Assembly: GCA_936440205.1 (NCBI GenBank)
Contig: OW387135.1
Location: 35,876,792 to 35,940,791, forward strand
Source: Lepidonotus clava
Lineage: Eukaryota > Annelida > Polychaeta > Phyllodocida > Polynoidae
Direction: 5' to 3'
Length of the DNA stretch: 64,000 nt
Shown: positions 27,675-40,507 of the stretch, piece by piece
Numbering within the stretch: the stretch's first letter is position 1
Layout: the number at the start of each line of letters is the position of its first letter
Notes under the pieces: model-generated
Told to the model about the DNA's origin: nothing
Seen by the model: the letters and a program-made list of their open reading frames with translations, nothing else
Database searches by the model: none
Translations under genes and position numbers: made by a program

Positions 27675-27806
27675 TAACAAAGCTAGGAGTAAAAGCTATG
27701 TCTTTAGAGGCATGAGTCACACCCTCCGTGACCTAAGCTACCCACATGGGTCAATTAGGACCTAATTAGGTCAACCTAATGGGGTTAATTAGGTCAAGGG
27801 ACTCAC

Positions 27807-30800
27807 CTGTTCGTGTGGGTTTAGGCGCTGCTCCTCAAAGCAGAAACACTGGAAGAAGAAAAAACAGTTTATTACCAACACACGTGAGAATTATATCTTA
27901 CAAGATCAGAATGTCTAGAAACAATTCTTGTGTACAATAGTTAACCCACATGGTTATACTTTTTTTCAATTATAATAGTCATCAGTATTAATAATTTCCA
28001 AAAAGAATTCCTATCTTTCCTTCAATCGTCAGATCATTCGTCATTGTACCTTTCAAGATTTATATAAATTTTGTTTTGATATGTTTGTACTTTATTTTGC
28101 TGGTACCTGCAGAACACTGATAGACGACAAAAGCCAGAATTAAACAACCAGCACAGCCTTAACCTGTACAATGAAAGATTGGGAAGCTGCAATGAAATGT
28201 GTGACCCTTATACATTTCCCCTAGTACTGGAAACAAATATCAAATATTTGTCACAAAAGAGTTTTAATGGTCCTAAAATATGACTTGTCTTTTCTTAATG
28301 ATGTTGTGTAATCACTGCACACACAATCGATAGGCTGTTCGGGCTTGGGGGTCCTAGGGCATAACATGAAATAGGAAATAAACATACGAGATACCAAGGG
28401 GGGTATGTATTCGCATGGTTTCTCTAAATTGAAAACCCTGGGGTTATTATTTTACTATGCAATTCGGATGATGAGACAACGGGATATCCAGCACTCTGTA
28501 AATCTCAATCCTAAACATTGTTCATGATTGTGTTGCTGAGGAAAGGGTCGGCGAGGAACAAATTTTTATGACAACGGTTCTCATTAAATTGGTCAGCCTT
28601 TTTTTGAAGCGCGGACACCTTAAGAACTAAAATGACGAGAGTTTTGATCCTTGTTGTGTAACCAGGTGAGAGTCAGGCACATAATTAGAGATACACTCTG
28701 AGAGAACATCAAAAAGACAGGAATCTATAAAACAGGCGAGGTAACGGTTCTGTCAGGGTAATCATAAATGATTACAAAAGTACAAAGGTCTGACACACTT
28801 CTCTAACTCTTCAACCATGGGTACGACATTCTGTGAACAACGCCAATAAATACCTGTACTCTGCACGTTTCATAAATTTTTATGATAAATAAAAATTATG
28901 TCGATCTAGACCTACAAAAAGTCTCTTTTTTAGTAATATGAATAGCGGTGAACACATATCCTCTGTATACGCTCAACTAAATTTATTGCCGACGGGTGGA
29001 ATGTGAAAGCAATTTCCTCTCGTTTCTGATTCAGAATAATTTCGGTTCACTCAAACAACAAAGGAATCATTATGTAATAGTAGGGCGTAGCCCGCCAAGT
29101 TAACACTGAACTGGAGAGCCCACAAGAGATCTGGTGAAATATAAGCATACCTTTAATCATTGCTAGGCTATCCCCACCTCTCATGAGAGTTGGCCTCCCC
29201 GGGATTGAAAGCTCATCCCCTATATCAACTGCACTGTACGGTAACCCCTGAAACTGAGCCTGTTTGCGTTCTACCTTAACTGTGGTTTCAGTTTAAAAAA
29301 CATGACACGGGAAAATAAAAAAAACATTTCAAATTCTAAGAATAATCCTCCTAGTATATGGTTGTCCTATAAATTTTAATATCATCTTACTTTCCACAAA
29401 TACGATCACGTCTTATATTTTCGAGAGAGAGAAAAAGAGTGCGATTTTGGAAGTGCATTAGTTCTCTGGCAATTTGTGTAGGGCGGTTTCTTCCTGGCCC
29501 CTCATACTCTGGGGGTACGTTGCCTAGAAGGTTGATACAACGGTCACACATGGCTGGTTATTTCCCAGGGGCGCGTATATAATGAACGGGTCACCGTCAT
29601 TGAAATGGACGAGGCTACTGTGAAAGACTCTTTTTCTAAAGGGTCGCAGTACTTCTGGCAAAACTGAAAACTCTTCCTTCTTTTAAGGAGAGATCATAAA
29701 ACTTCGGTCCGGCTTACCCTTAATCAAGGCTATCAAATGCCCGTATTCTCAGTGCTAGGGTGAAGTACTTCTGTCTCACCAGTTGACTAGGGTAATGGTC
29801 ATCAAACACGTCCAAAGATTTAGACCTTCATTTGCGTGTCTATCTGGAATTTTCGACCCTCTGTTCCTATGCATTACGGTATAATTACGGATTAATTTCA
29901 AAACCTCCTGATAGGGGCTAATTCACTACGCTATTTCAATTTGTGTATACTGCTTGACTATCATTGACTTCTTCACTTCTTACATGGAGACTAAAATTTA
30001 ACTTTACTCTCTCTGCTTCTTACATTCAGCAATACGCTTGGTGATACAGACATATTAGTCCTCTTGGGACGACCGACTACGAATTCCCTCAGTCACCACA
30101 GTACTTTTACAATCAGTTTTAAAACTTCAACGGACACTTTTAACATTTTGGGAGTTCTTTCTCTCATAGACTCCTAAACACAATAACCGGGACGTCTTAT
30201 ATATGACCTACTAGTATTTTCTTTTGTGCGAATCTTGATTAAAGGAACGTGTCCTGGTCTTCTCAGAGTGCAGTCTCGAGTGAAATGAATACTGAATAGT
30301 CAATATGATCTATTATTCGTGGGAAGATTGACAAGATAACAGCGAGACAACCATATAATTATACTTAGGGGTCAGAAGTTATGAGACATAGGAGGTATTG
30401 CATTATAGGTAGCGGGGGTTAAAGAGTCTGACTGAACACCTGTGATCAGGGGGTACTGGGTGTACATCGGGGGGTGACGGGTTTAGGCGGATATTGTCTG
30501 TAGGCCAGGGGTGTCGGTATAGGCCAGGGGGTGGTGGGTATAGGCCTGGGGGTGCCGGGGGTAGGCTAGGGAGTGGTGGGTACAGGAAATGGCATCCAAT
30601 TTGACACATGTATGGCTACATTTTGACTAGAAAAAAATCGCCAAATGAACTTCACATTTACCATCGACAAGTGGGCTAGCAGTAAGGGGGATCCCAGCCA
30701 GGGGGTGCTGTGTGTAGGCTAGGGGATGTCAGTTGTAGGCCAGGGTATATGTTGGGTGCAGGCCAGGGGGTGTCGGCTGTAGGCCAGGTGTGTTTGGTGT

Positions 30801-33800
30801 AGACCAGGGGGTGTTCTATCAAGGGAAGGGGGTATAGAATTTAGGCCAGGAGGTTTTGGGTGGAGGCCGAGGGTGTTTTGGGATTAGGACATGGGGGTTT
30901 GGTGTAGACCAGGGGGTGTTCGGTATAGGCCAGGGGGTGTTCGGTGCAAGCCAGGGGGCATTGGCTGTAGGTTTCTCACGGCTGTCCAACACACAGGACA
31001 GTCAAAGAGAACCCGCCAAACTAATTTATCATCTTCTCAATGATTGGACTCAACACTGTTGAAAACACCTTTTGTCAGTGTACTCAATGTACTCAAAAGA
31101 CAAGTCAGGACGCGCAAGGCTTTGAACCCAAACCTAATGAGTGCTGATCCCCCTCCCCAGGCTGGGGATAAAGCAGTGGTATTTAGTTTGAGGGAATGTG
31201 ACTCATACTGACAACACCAGGCCTGAGGTCATAGCGAACAAAGGCCCTTTTCTTAGCCAGGGGTCAACATTTGGCTGAAAGGTCTGGGCTGGTTAGCATA
31301 TGTTTCTTTTAGGGAGAAGATCTCATTTTCTGTGTGGGCAGCAATGACCACGAGAAGAATAAGACGGCAGTGTGGTAGGTGATTAAGTGACTAAGTCTTG
31401 GTTGTGGGCTTAGAGTGCGTGCACGGGTTTCTGTGTCAGTGAGGACAGATCATAATGATAGATCCCTTTCCCTTCTAATCCCTTGTTAGTCGAATACATA
31501 CACGTAAGAATAACCGGATACTGAATGTAACATATGTATGACTGCTACTGCTTAAATGTCCACTCATTGAAAATGTATGATTATATTATTACAATTTTTA
31601 CGAAGTCTGTACGAATACAGAAAAGAGATATGTTTCATTAAGGACAGAATATGGTCATTTATTTAGGAGGGAGCAGGGGGAAGGGACCTGGTATGAAAAA
31701 TTATGACCCTGTTTTTTTTCAGGTTATATAGTATCAACAATTATGAATTTTCAATTAAGATTACAAGAATTTACAAGAGTAGTAAAACGGTTCTGAACAT
31801 GTATAGAAGTATAAGATACAATTGTCCAAAACAAAATTATCGTACTATCACTTCTGGCGAAAATAATACGTGTAGTTCGCTAGTTTGCACATTATCTTTT
31901 TGAATAGAAATATGACCTGGACCTCTTCCACATTTCACATACCGATGATACTGGCAAGATACCAGATTCTTCTGAAACCTTTCAACCTCTAAGAGACTAT
32001 CCAAATATGTAGCCCCAACTTTATGAAAACACCTTTTGTCAGTGAAGGTACCGGTGCTCTAATATTCTAAAGCAAACAGTCTGGATTTCTTATAACTAGC
32101 ATCCCCTCCCCATACCAAATGTACATAAAGGGCGATACATCACAAAGAACTGGACCGGAAAACATAGGGCTTCTTAGGGCAATTTGAACGCTAAACCACA
32201 ACACTTTGATCTTATAGACTAACCTATTTACACTAAAACGTTATTGAATTGTCAAAAAGAATATAGCTTTTAGAAAGGCACATAGGGAATTTATAAGACG
32301 GGGTTTGATGAGGATTTCTACCTTCAACTCAAAGACAACTACATAGAATGGCACTGAAGTTACCGGCAAGTCACACAGAAGGCAACTTTAAAAAAGTGTA
32401 ACAAATAGAAACCTTGATGTAAAGCTGATCTAAGAGAAGTACCATAGAAATAGGACCAACAGGATGTGGCATATGTTTCTTAATTACTCGTGCATGACGC
32501 ATCACACTTAATTAGACTAGATACGCCGGTGTTCCCAATAAACGTATGACCAATATGTCTATTTACAAAAATGGTGCTAAAAAAAGTTCATGTCTGTTGC
32601 CGGTGCAATTTTCCTTAATATGTATTGTGGCTAATACTTTTCTTTCTAAAATTAAGAAAATAAAAAGGATGTTGAAACCAAACTTGTCTTCACAAAAAGA
32701 CATGTTTACTTAGAATTTAAATTAAATTGGACGATATGTGTAACATGTATTTTCCAATGTGTAAAGACCATTTTCTACTCAACGAATATTTACAAACGCC
32801 CAGTCCATTTTTCACATGTTACATTTTAAGTTACAAAACGCGTCAAATAAACACAATCTAAAAGCCTGTGGACATGGAAGTGCACTCCCAACGTTAAGTC
32901 TGACCTAAGGACCTATAAGGACGCATGACATCATAGTTCCCATGCTCCCCAAGAGGCATTCAAAATAAACACCTTGACCTAAAATCTCCTCGTCCCTCCC
33001 CCAAATCTCCTCACCTGCCAACCCTACCGTCTACCTTTACCATTTACGGACATGACAAAAACTGGGGGGAAAGTCGTGCCTGGTTCTGGTCCAGTGAACC
33101 CTGGCTAGGCCTATCCTTGTCGGGGCCCACGGTCTGTGAGTCGTGACCCAACACGGACACGGCCGCCACCACTAGGGAACGTCCTCACAGGTAGACCTCA
33201 GTGTTAATTGCCCGGTCACATCAAGGTATGGGGGTACGCACGGTTAATGGGTCAGCTAATACATGTAAGTTAAGAATCTGAATAAAAATTCGTATTTCTT
33301 CCAACTTTAGTTTCACATTTGTCCTGCATGAGGGAACCAGTACAACGCGACATATAAATACAGACATAAGGTCATATAGTTTGTTCGAAGGAGAAACAAG
33401 GCTGTTAATGTTATGAATGATATTGGGATCTACGGCAGACTCCTCAAAGAGTAGGATAAAACTCCAGAAAAATCTAATAAGTCATTATGGAAAGGTGTTC
33501 GAATTCGGGTGACCGTTTTTTACATCTGGAAGAAGAAAAAACTATTTGTTTCAGTTTTGCCTGGGCAACATAGAGATAAGATATTTATTATGGGTCACAA
33601 GAAAATTATGACAAAAAAATGCAAAATAGTCGCATATTAAAGACGTACCGGTTGTAGTATCGGTAGCTGTACCTCACAAACCAAGTCACTACAGACGTGA
33701 CTCGTGGCGCCACCTGGTGATTTGCCTCAACACTAACAACCAGACATTCTGGTCACCTGTTGCTGTGGCCCAGATTAAACAAATACAAGAGACATGCAGT

Positions 33801-36800
33801 TGCTGAATCGGGGGAGGGGCCACGGGCCCCTTAATTTGGCCCATATGGTGTCTGATGTAAAAAAAAAAAAAAATCATAATCCCCCCGTAAAAATTCTTGG
33901 ACCAGCCCCTGCTCTTATACGGGAGGTATAGAGTGAAAAATCGTCTCAAAGTCCTGTAATTACATTATTTTTCAGAAGAAATGTTTACTCCCACAGATGA
34001 AAGTGTCAAGGCAGGAAAAACTGGTCCATTTTTACTACAGGTTTCAAAGCGGAGATCACGGAAAGAAAGATCGGAATTTGAAAAATATATAGTCTTGTTA
34101 GGGAAAAAAGACCCATTTTCTATTCTAATTTTATGCTTAAATGTCTTTATTCTATGATTGCTTCATGATTGTTGGTGAGTACCTTTATAGGATTCAGCTT
34201 TTTTTCCCAACAAAATCCTGTACAGGGCCATAGACAGGGCCGGATCAGTATGGTTGTGTAAATCACCCCTCTTTTTAGAACCAGATCGGCAAGAAACCTC
34301 AATTTAAAAGCTCCTAGCAAAGACAGTTCTCATTTTCAAGAATTTTCTATTGCATTGATGTCAACCATGTTAAGCAAATTCTGATTAGCTGAGATTAGTT
34401 TGGGCAAGGTTTTCAATGATAATCCTATACTTGGTCCTGATTCTTGATGACGTTCAATACCACTCAATACCAGTGTTTACCCTAATTTATCATTTAAAAT
34501 GAAAAAGAAAGGTTTTTTTTATGTGCGCTTACAACAAAATAAAAGGTGTTAAAGGTTCTTGAAACTAAATAAAAGTATTCAAGGTTTTAAAGGTGAGGCA
34601 TGTGATGCAAAGGCATTTTAGCATTACAGGTAACCAAGTGAAGTTACAGCTCATGAGATAATTTTTCCTATACTAGTACACGATAAAATGGAGAGCACTA
34701 CACCAATCCTTTGTCCCACAATAACAATTCAAGGTACCAACATAGGCTATCATTTGGCTTTTATCTAATTAAAACATATATGTCATATTTCAAATGAAAT
34801 CTGAATTCTTCAACCACCCAACCGTACTACTTAAGTTTTGATCCATCAATGCACCCGGGCCCATTACTCTCGCTACTGATTAGGCTAATCAGACGTTTCG
34901 TGATCAGAGCTTCATGGTTAGGATCCTGTCTCTCAGGAAAAGTACTTCACAATCTCACCTTTAGGTTATTTTACAAAGACATCACGTTTTTTGTGACAGA
35001 CAGAGTCATCTGATACGCAAGTAAGAAAATATGGCCGGAGAAAAATATTTAGCAAATAAATGAGAAACGCTATAAACCTGTATTAGGCTCGCTGGTAAAT
35101 TGATATAATAAATTTTATGTAGATCAACCTCACTATGTACATTCTTGGGACAATATGCTTTTCAGGTATGTGTCTACTGATTCAAGTAGTGGAGAGGCGG
35201 CGGGGGCTTTCAACTTTACCTAATTAGGAGTGCTGCTGAACTGAGTACATCTGTATCAGTGATGCGGATGCATCCTGACTTGAACCATGAAAACAGAAAT
35301 GTTTTGGTCCCTGGACCTGACAGATCTCCGTGGCCAGGCACACATCCTAATCAAAACATCTCTTTCAAGAGATTATAATCATCGTTGACTTCCATCACGC
35401 TGAATTATTGGCAGATACAGTTCATTTGAATAATAAAATGCGTTGAACAGAAAATCTAGGTATAAACTCCATTAGAACAAACATAAAAGTTGCTGGCTGT
35501 TTTAAGAGCTCCCAGTGCATGCGCCCAATATCATTGGCACCTAGCACTGTGAATAGATCTCTTTTAGTTAAACATTTCATGGGTACCAGCAGAATGATGA
35601 GATATTATAAGAAAAGTTTATGCGTAGCGGGGTCCTTGAAAAAGGCTCCCTGGTGCTCGCCCTTAGTTCTAACAACCAACAAAACCCCATGCCTACCTGC
35701 TTCGTCTGGCAAGGCTGCCCCCACAGAATTCTCACCTTTAAATATTCGTCTCATATGATACGTAATTTTCAAAAGAGAATATATCCTTTTATCTTATTAT
35801 GTATCATATTCTATTTGTAAATCATTAGTCTTAGTTGTTTCTAAACTCAGAATTACCTGTATCTTGTTGAAGTACTGGCCAGCCTCAAAGGGAACCACGT
35901 TGTAGGTGGAGATGCCGATGATGGGCTTGGCAGTCGGGTTACGGGCGGTGTAGAAGGCTAGGGCCGTCTCTCCTGGCAGCACCTGGTTAGAAAATACCAA
36001 AGATAAATCAAGGTTTGTCATCTAGTCCACAGAAACAATATGATACATTTCGGCTGTTTGAGAAAGAAAACCGGAAAGTTAGACAAATGAATCTTGCAAA
36101 CCTTTATCTCTGCACCAACTTTCTTTCTTTGTCAAATTTCTTTTGATGTATATTTTGCAGAAGACATCTTTTACCATCTACTAGAGTCTTAAACCAATGA
36201 ACTAATTTCTTACTTCATTCGACCAGTGAAAACAATAAGTGTGTGTGTTGGACAAATAAACGACTGTAATCTTGAATTAGACGAGTCTGCAGCAAACCCT
36301 TCGATTATTCAGAACTAAAGAGGCACATGTCTGATACTGATAGACACCTAGTTAGACCATGCTCCACTATATGACTGAGCTCAACTTAAACATAAGGTGA
36401 CTGTCGTTAAATGAAGCCAGCCCTAAGATTCAGCCCTAAGTCCAGCACGTACAGAGATTCTATGTAGCATAATTAAGATGGTGTCAAAAAGTTCTAATGA
36501 CTTAGTTAAGATGAAATGTTCTTTAAAATTATATATGGACAAGTATTGGAGGCTGGAGTTAGACGAAAACCAATTGTATCGAGACACGCCAGGAACCTAC
36601 TGGCCGTTAAACAGAGAGTTTAAAAAACAAAAGAAAATTCTATCTTGGTCTCGGTGTATCAGACTCACCTTAACTTCAGACTGCTGAGGTTTGAAGTTCC
36701 AGCGCATACTGGAGGCTACGTCGGCGTTAAACTTAACGGTGATGTTTCGTTCCTTCACGGGTGTCATCGTCTCGACTTTACTTGTGTCGTGGCCGACCAC

Positions 36801-39800
36801 CGCCTGCCCACCCCGACCAGTTGCCTATAGTAAAGAATATCATTTTAACTAATGCATTCACATTGGTGGATTTATATATTCAATGAGATTCCGTGTTTTC
36901 TTCTAAAAGAAGTCAGACGATTCTTGTATTGCTATGAAATGCAAAACAATGCACTGCGTTCGTGTCTTGATATGCACAACCTACATTGTATCTCAATATT
37001 AGACTTGCATTAGAAGCTAAATTGTGAACATTAAAGTAACATAGGTATTTCAATATTTTCTTTAAAAACAGGTACAACACTTACTGGACAATGAGGAAAG
37101 GGGCCAGATTAACCAGAAGCTTTGAGCCAATTAAGTTTAAGATAGATTTTCCCAACCTATCAGTTTACCAAAATAGTCCCTTTTACTTGGTGTGCATTTA
37201 TGGGATGATGTACCAAACATTAAATGGATCAATGATATATTATAGAAAACCAAAACACGATCAATGTAAAATCTCCAAATATACAGTCAAAGTTTACCTG
37301 GCAGAATATCCTGTAGAGTGGTACCCCAGCGTATGCGGCGCCCACCATGAAGATTCCTATCGCACAGATGTAGATCAGTGCCGTCTTGTCAGCTTTCTGG
37401 TGAGCAGGTCCTGAGGCCACTCCCCTCAATACTAACATTTTAAGTTTCTGGGGGACCTTCTGACCGTTAAGACTACGTGAAAGAGTATGTACAGTCCTGT
37501 TAGATAGGATACTTGTTAGGTTAACTGGTTTAAATAGTTTTGAGAAATTGTATTGTTGACAGCTCCATTGCATTTTTTCTTGGAGTCCGCTAGTTCTCTT
37601 TACAACACTTCCTGTGCAATGTAAACGGAAATACTGAGATCCTAATCGCACTGCATGCTTGGAGATTTGTGATGTCGCAGTCATCCTCAAGCAAGGCTGC
37701 AATGTTAAGAAGAAAAACGATAAAAAAAATATCCATGACCATTTCATCATCACTACTATATTTTTTTGCTATGAGACTGAGAGATTAGGCCTAAAATAAA
37801 TTGTAACCCTTAATTTTTGGCCCCACCCTAACTTTTAAATATTTGTTCAACACTTTTTCAAAATCCAAAATAATTGACCAGAGAGGCTTGAAACAGCATG
37901 GAATAGCATACGGATGCTATGCACATATATCTTAGATGCTAGAAATTGATTTAGAGGATGATCAAAGAATTTTTTTTTATTATTTCCAACACTGCCCATA
38001 TCCATTTGGTAAGTAAAAAGAAAAGCAAAAAAAAGGGGAAAACATCTTTTCTAGGGGCCTAATTTTGGGCTTCTAATGGTAGTGCCACCCTCGTTTTTCT
38101 GAATTACAATTAAATCTATTCTAGTCTACTTGAACTAGGCAGCGATGGACGTAAGGCCAGAAAAAGAAATTATGTTATGAGTGAAAAATATGAGTGAAAT
38201 TCATTAGATTGTGGCTAGAATGAGCACGCAGACTATCATTTCAGTCACACAAAAAATCAAAAATTTCAAATCCCGACCTACCGACCCTATGTTTTTTGTA
38301 GGCATGAAACTGTGATGTATCAGAAAGCACTTTGTAATGTCAGGCATGAGTTTCAGAAGCATGTAAGTTGATCCTAACTATTGAACTAACCAGAAATGAC
38401 CTCTGAAAGGGTCAACGAGACCACATGATTATAAGTGACCAATAGGGTGCCAGTTAAGGTGATATAAAGCAGAGAGCTACACAAAAATAAACAGCCCTTC
38501 TAAGGTACTTAGTGTGTTCACACCTCTTTCTTCCTTGGCATGAACCATCTTTGGACTTAGACGATTTAGAGGAGATAAGGAATGAGGCTCGGGAAGATGT
38601 ATTAAGACCAAGTTAGGGGAAAAGATGATGCTGGACTTAGAAAATATAGGTGAATCAGGGTACAAAAACAAGAACTATGGGGCATGAGAACGGCTGCACG
38701 ATAAAGGTGACGGGGAATGACAAGCCAGTCAGTAGAACGACAGCACCAAGATCAGAACAACCATGGGCTCATGATGCCCTGTAAGCGTAGCTAGTGAAGA
38801 ACAAAAACCCTTCCCCCCATTCTATCTTAAATTCACCAGAGCCCATTTGACTACCCTCAATGACGACATGCCGTTCTGACCACCCTTGTGCACTAGGCAC
38901 ACCTCAAAAACACACAATCTCTTCTGCACCTTTGTGCTCAGCCTGCGATCCGGCAACTAAGCCTGGGTCTCAAGCAAGCATCTGTTCCCCAAGTCCCCCA
39001 TTCTTTCATTCCACGAAGAACAGCCGGACCACCACAGTGGCCAAAATCAGAACGGAAAGGAATTTCCCCTTTTTTTCCTATCACGAAACCTGGATGCAAC
39101 AATTTTCTTTTTGCCTAGAATTATAGATTCTAGGTTTTAAAATCTTGAGGCTTTTACTTAAACCTAGGAATGCTTAATCGAGAATCTTTTGAACATGTAT
39201 CTTTTCTATGCTGGTTATGAAAATGAGATTTAAACATTTCACAACTTACAGCAGAAGGGCCGTTGGTCCAATAAGACCCTACTGCAAGTAGGGTCTGCAA
39301 AGCCTACTTCAAGTAGGGTCTGTATGACGGCCAATCAGAATGCTGGAAGCCTACTTGTAGTAGGGTTTTGGACTTAGAGTGTGGAACTCAAAGGCTATCT
39401 GTGGTGTGGCATTAGAAGGCTACTTGTAGTAGGGTATGGGACTCAAAGCCTACTTCTAGTAGGCTTTGGGTCCAGAAGCCTACTGGTAGTAGGGTAAAGG
39501 AAAGTCTACTTGAAGTAGGGTTTGAGACCTAAAGCCTACTGGAAGTAGGGTTCAGGACCTAAAGCCTACTTGTAGTAGGGTTCAGGACTAAACCCTACCT
39601 GTAGTAGGGTTAAGGACCTAAACCCTACTTCAAGTAGGCTTTGGTTCCAGAAGCCTACTGGAAGTAGGGTAGGAGAAAGGCTACTTCTAGTAGGGTTGGG
39701 GACCTGAAGCCTACTTGTAGTAGGATGCAGACCCAAAGCCTACTTCTAACCCCTAGGGGCTTGAAGCAAGCCTACTGGGAGTAGGGTAATGGACTCAAAG

Positions 39801-40440
39801 CCTACTTCTAGTAGGCATTGGGACCCGAAGCCTACTTGTAGTAGGGTTTAAAAACCCTACTTGTAGTAGGGTTCGGTACCCGAAGCCTACTTGTAGTAGG
39901 GTGAGAACTTGGAGTTATGGTCATGGAACTTGAAAGTCCATATTAGATATCCTATGTATAGATCTAATTATGAACGTCTAAGCAGAAATTACTTCAGAAC
40001 ACCTAATAGAAAGTAGTGTCTGAATGCACCACATTACTTCTATTAGCCTTCCAGACAAATATACAACATCTAATACTATGCAGAATGTAGTTACAATATA
40101 TTCTAAATGGTTTAGATTTTCATTTGCTAGCTGAGTGTAAGACCCTACTTGAAGTAGGGTTGGAAACCCTACTGGAAGTAGGGTCTTATTGGACCAACGG
40201 CCCGCCTGCCAACTTACATAAGTACGTCTATGGACAGATTACCCTTTATCGCTCAGAGATGTATCGAGTTTGGCATTCCCAGATTACCGCCTGCTTACAT
40301 GAAGAACATTGTGCAAGTGTTGATCTATTTGCCTTACTCTTTACGCTCTGATTTCTTACTGTCCCTGGTCAGTTGACACCTAGAATTAATAGTCCAAGGA
40401 CATATTACAATCAACTTACCAACCATCCGACCGCCGCCAT
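27807..40440 (-). CDS. COX11: Cytochrome c oxidase assembly protein COX11 (3' end not found)
   Basis: COX11 is a mitochondrial inner-membrane copper chaperone. It delivers copper to the CuB site of cytochrome c oxidase subunit 1. Five exons join in frame on the minus strand, all phase 0 with GT-AG borders: 40440-40420 (MAAVGWL), 37696-37298, 36824-36669, 35982-35857 and 27848-27807. Together they encode 248 residues. Exon 2 carries a basic, Ser/Thr-rich presequence-like region and the membrane segment IYICAIGIFMVGAAYAGVPL, followed by YRIFCQ. Exon 3 holds FNADVASSMRWNFKPQQ. Exon 4 holds GISTYNVVPFEAGQYFNKIQ. Exon 5 holds the copper-binding CFCFEEQ motif, then RLNPHEQ. The family continues with about 45 residues starting VDMPVFFYIDPEF. 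I could not find that exon down to position 1, so it lies off-window or was missed. Introns 1 (2.7 kb) and 4 (8 kb) are large and contain transposons. Identity is certain; completeness is not. Confidence 0.95.
30430..30970. repeat. G-rich minisatellite in COX11 intron 4
   Basis: Degenerate units of about 20 bp are built around TAGGCCAGGGGGTG with variable GTTYGGTG spacers. They occupy about 30430-30590 and 30690-30970, with a non-repetitive gap of about 100 bp between. The plus strand has many GGG to GGGGG runs and could form G-quadruplexes. In the COX11 transcript this would be read as the C-rich strand. Confidence 0.85.
34855..34912. mobile_element. Possible truncated copy of the GGGCCCATA MITE family
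   Basis: The segment begins GGGCCCATTACT, continues with ATTAGGCTAATCAGA, then GTTTCGTGATCAGAG. It matches in order the left arm of the MITE at 60902-61106, with a deletion of about 15 bp. No right end is visible, so this is at best a fragment inside COX11 intron 4. Confidence 0.35.
39251..40209. mobile_element. Foldback DNA transposon of short palindromes, MULE-like, in COX11 intron 1
   Basis: The 959-bp element is bounded by a perfect 9-bp direct repeat, CAACTTACA (39242-39250 and 40210-40218). Its ends are inverted repeats starting GCAG, two variable bases, then GGGCCGTTGGTCC. They continue through AATAAGACCCTACT for at least 35 bp. The interior holds about 30 degenerate copies of a short palindrome, CCTACTTNNAGTAGG, spaced by words such as GACCTAAAG. 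Each copy can form its own small hairpin. No transposase frame exists, so the element is non-autonomous. A 9-bp target duplication with long inverted ends fits Mutator-like elements; that assignment is inference. A second, damaged copy lies at 41407-42275. Confidence 0.85.
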
Positions 40441-40507
40441 GTTTATAACTTCAACTTAACTGATTCCCGGCACGCGAATTTACTCTATGGTCTATGGGAG
40501 GCCAACC

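Noticed and set aside
33770-33915. Possible diverged relative of the CAGTGGCGGAT MITE around a poly(A) tract
   Set aside because: Only a loose resemblance (GGGGCC and CCCCCCGT blocks); ends cannot be matched.
35797-36021. The 74-codon minus frame as a separate small gene
   Set aside because: It is COX11 exon 4 plus flanking intron; splice sites and homology place it within COX11.
37790-38310. Possible transposon in COX11 intron 1, with CCGACCTACCGACC near its right side
   Set aside because: The right side resembles a repeat word common in marine invertebrates, but no matching left end or target duplication could be seen.
39251-40209. CRISPR-like array of short palindromic repeats
   Set aside because: Units are degenerate, spacing is irregular, spacers are repetitive, and the array lies in a eukaryotic intron within transposon ends.
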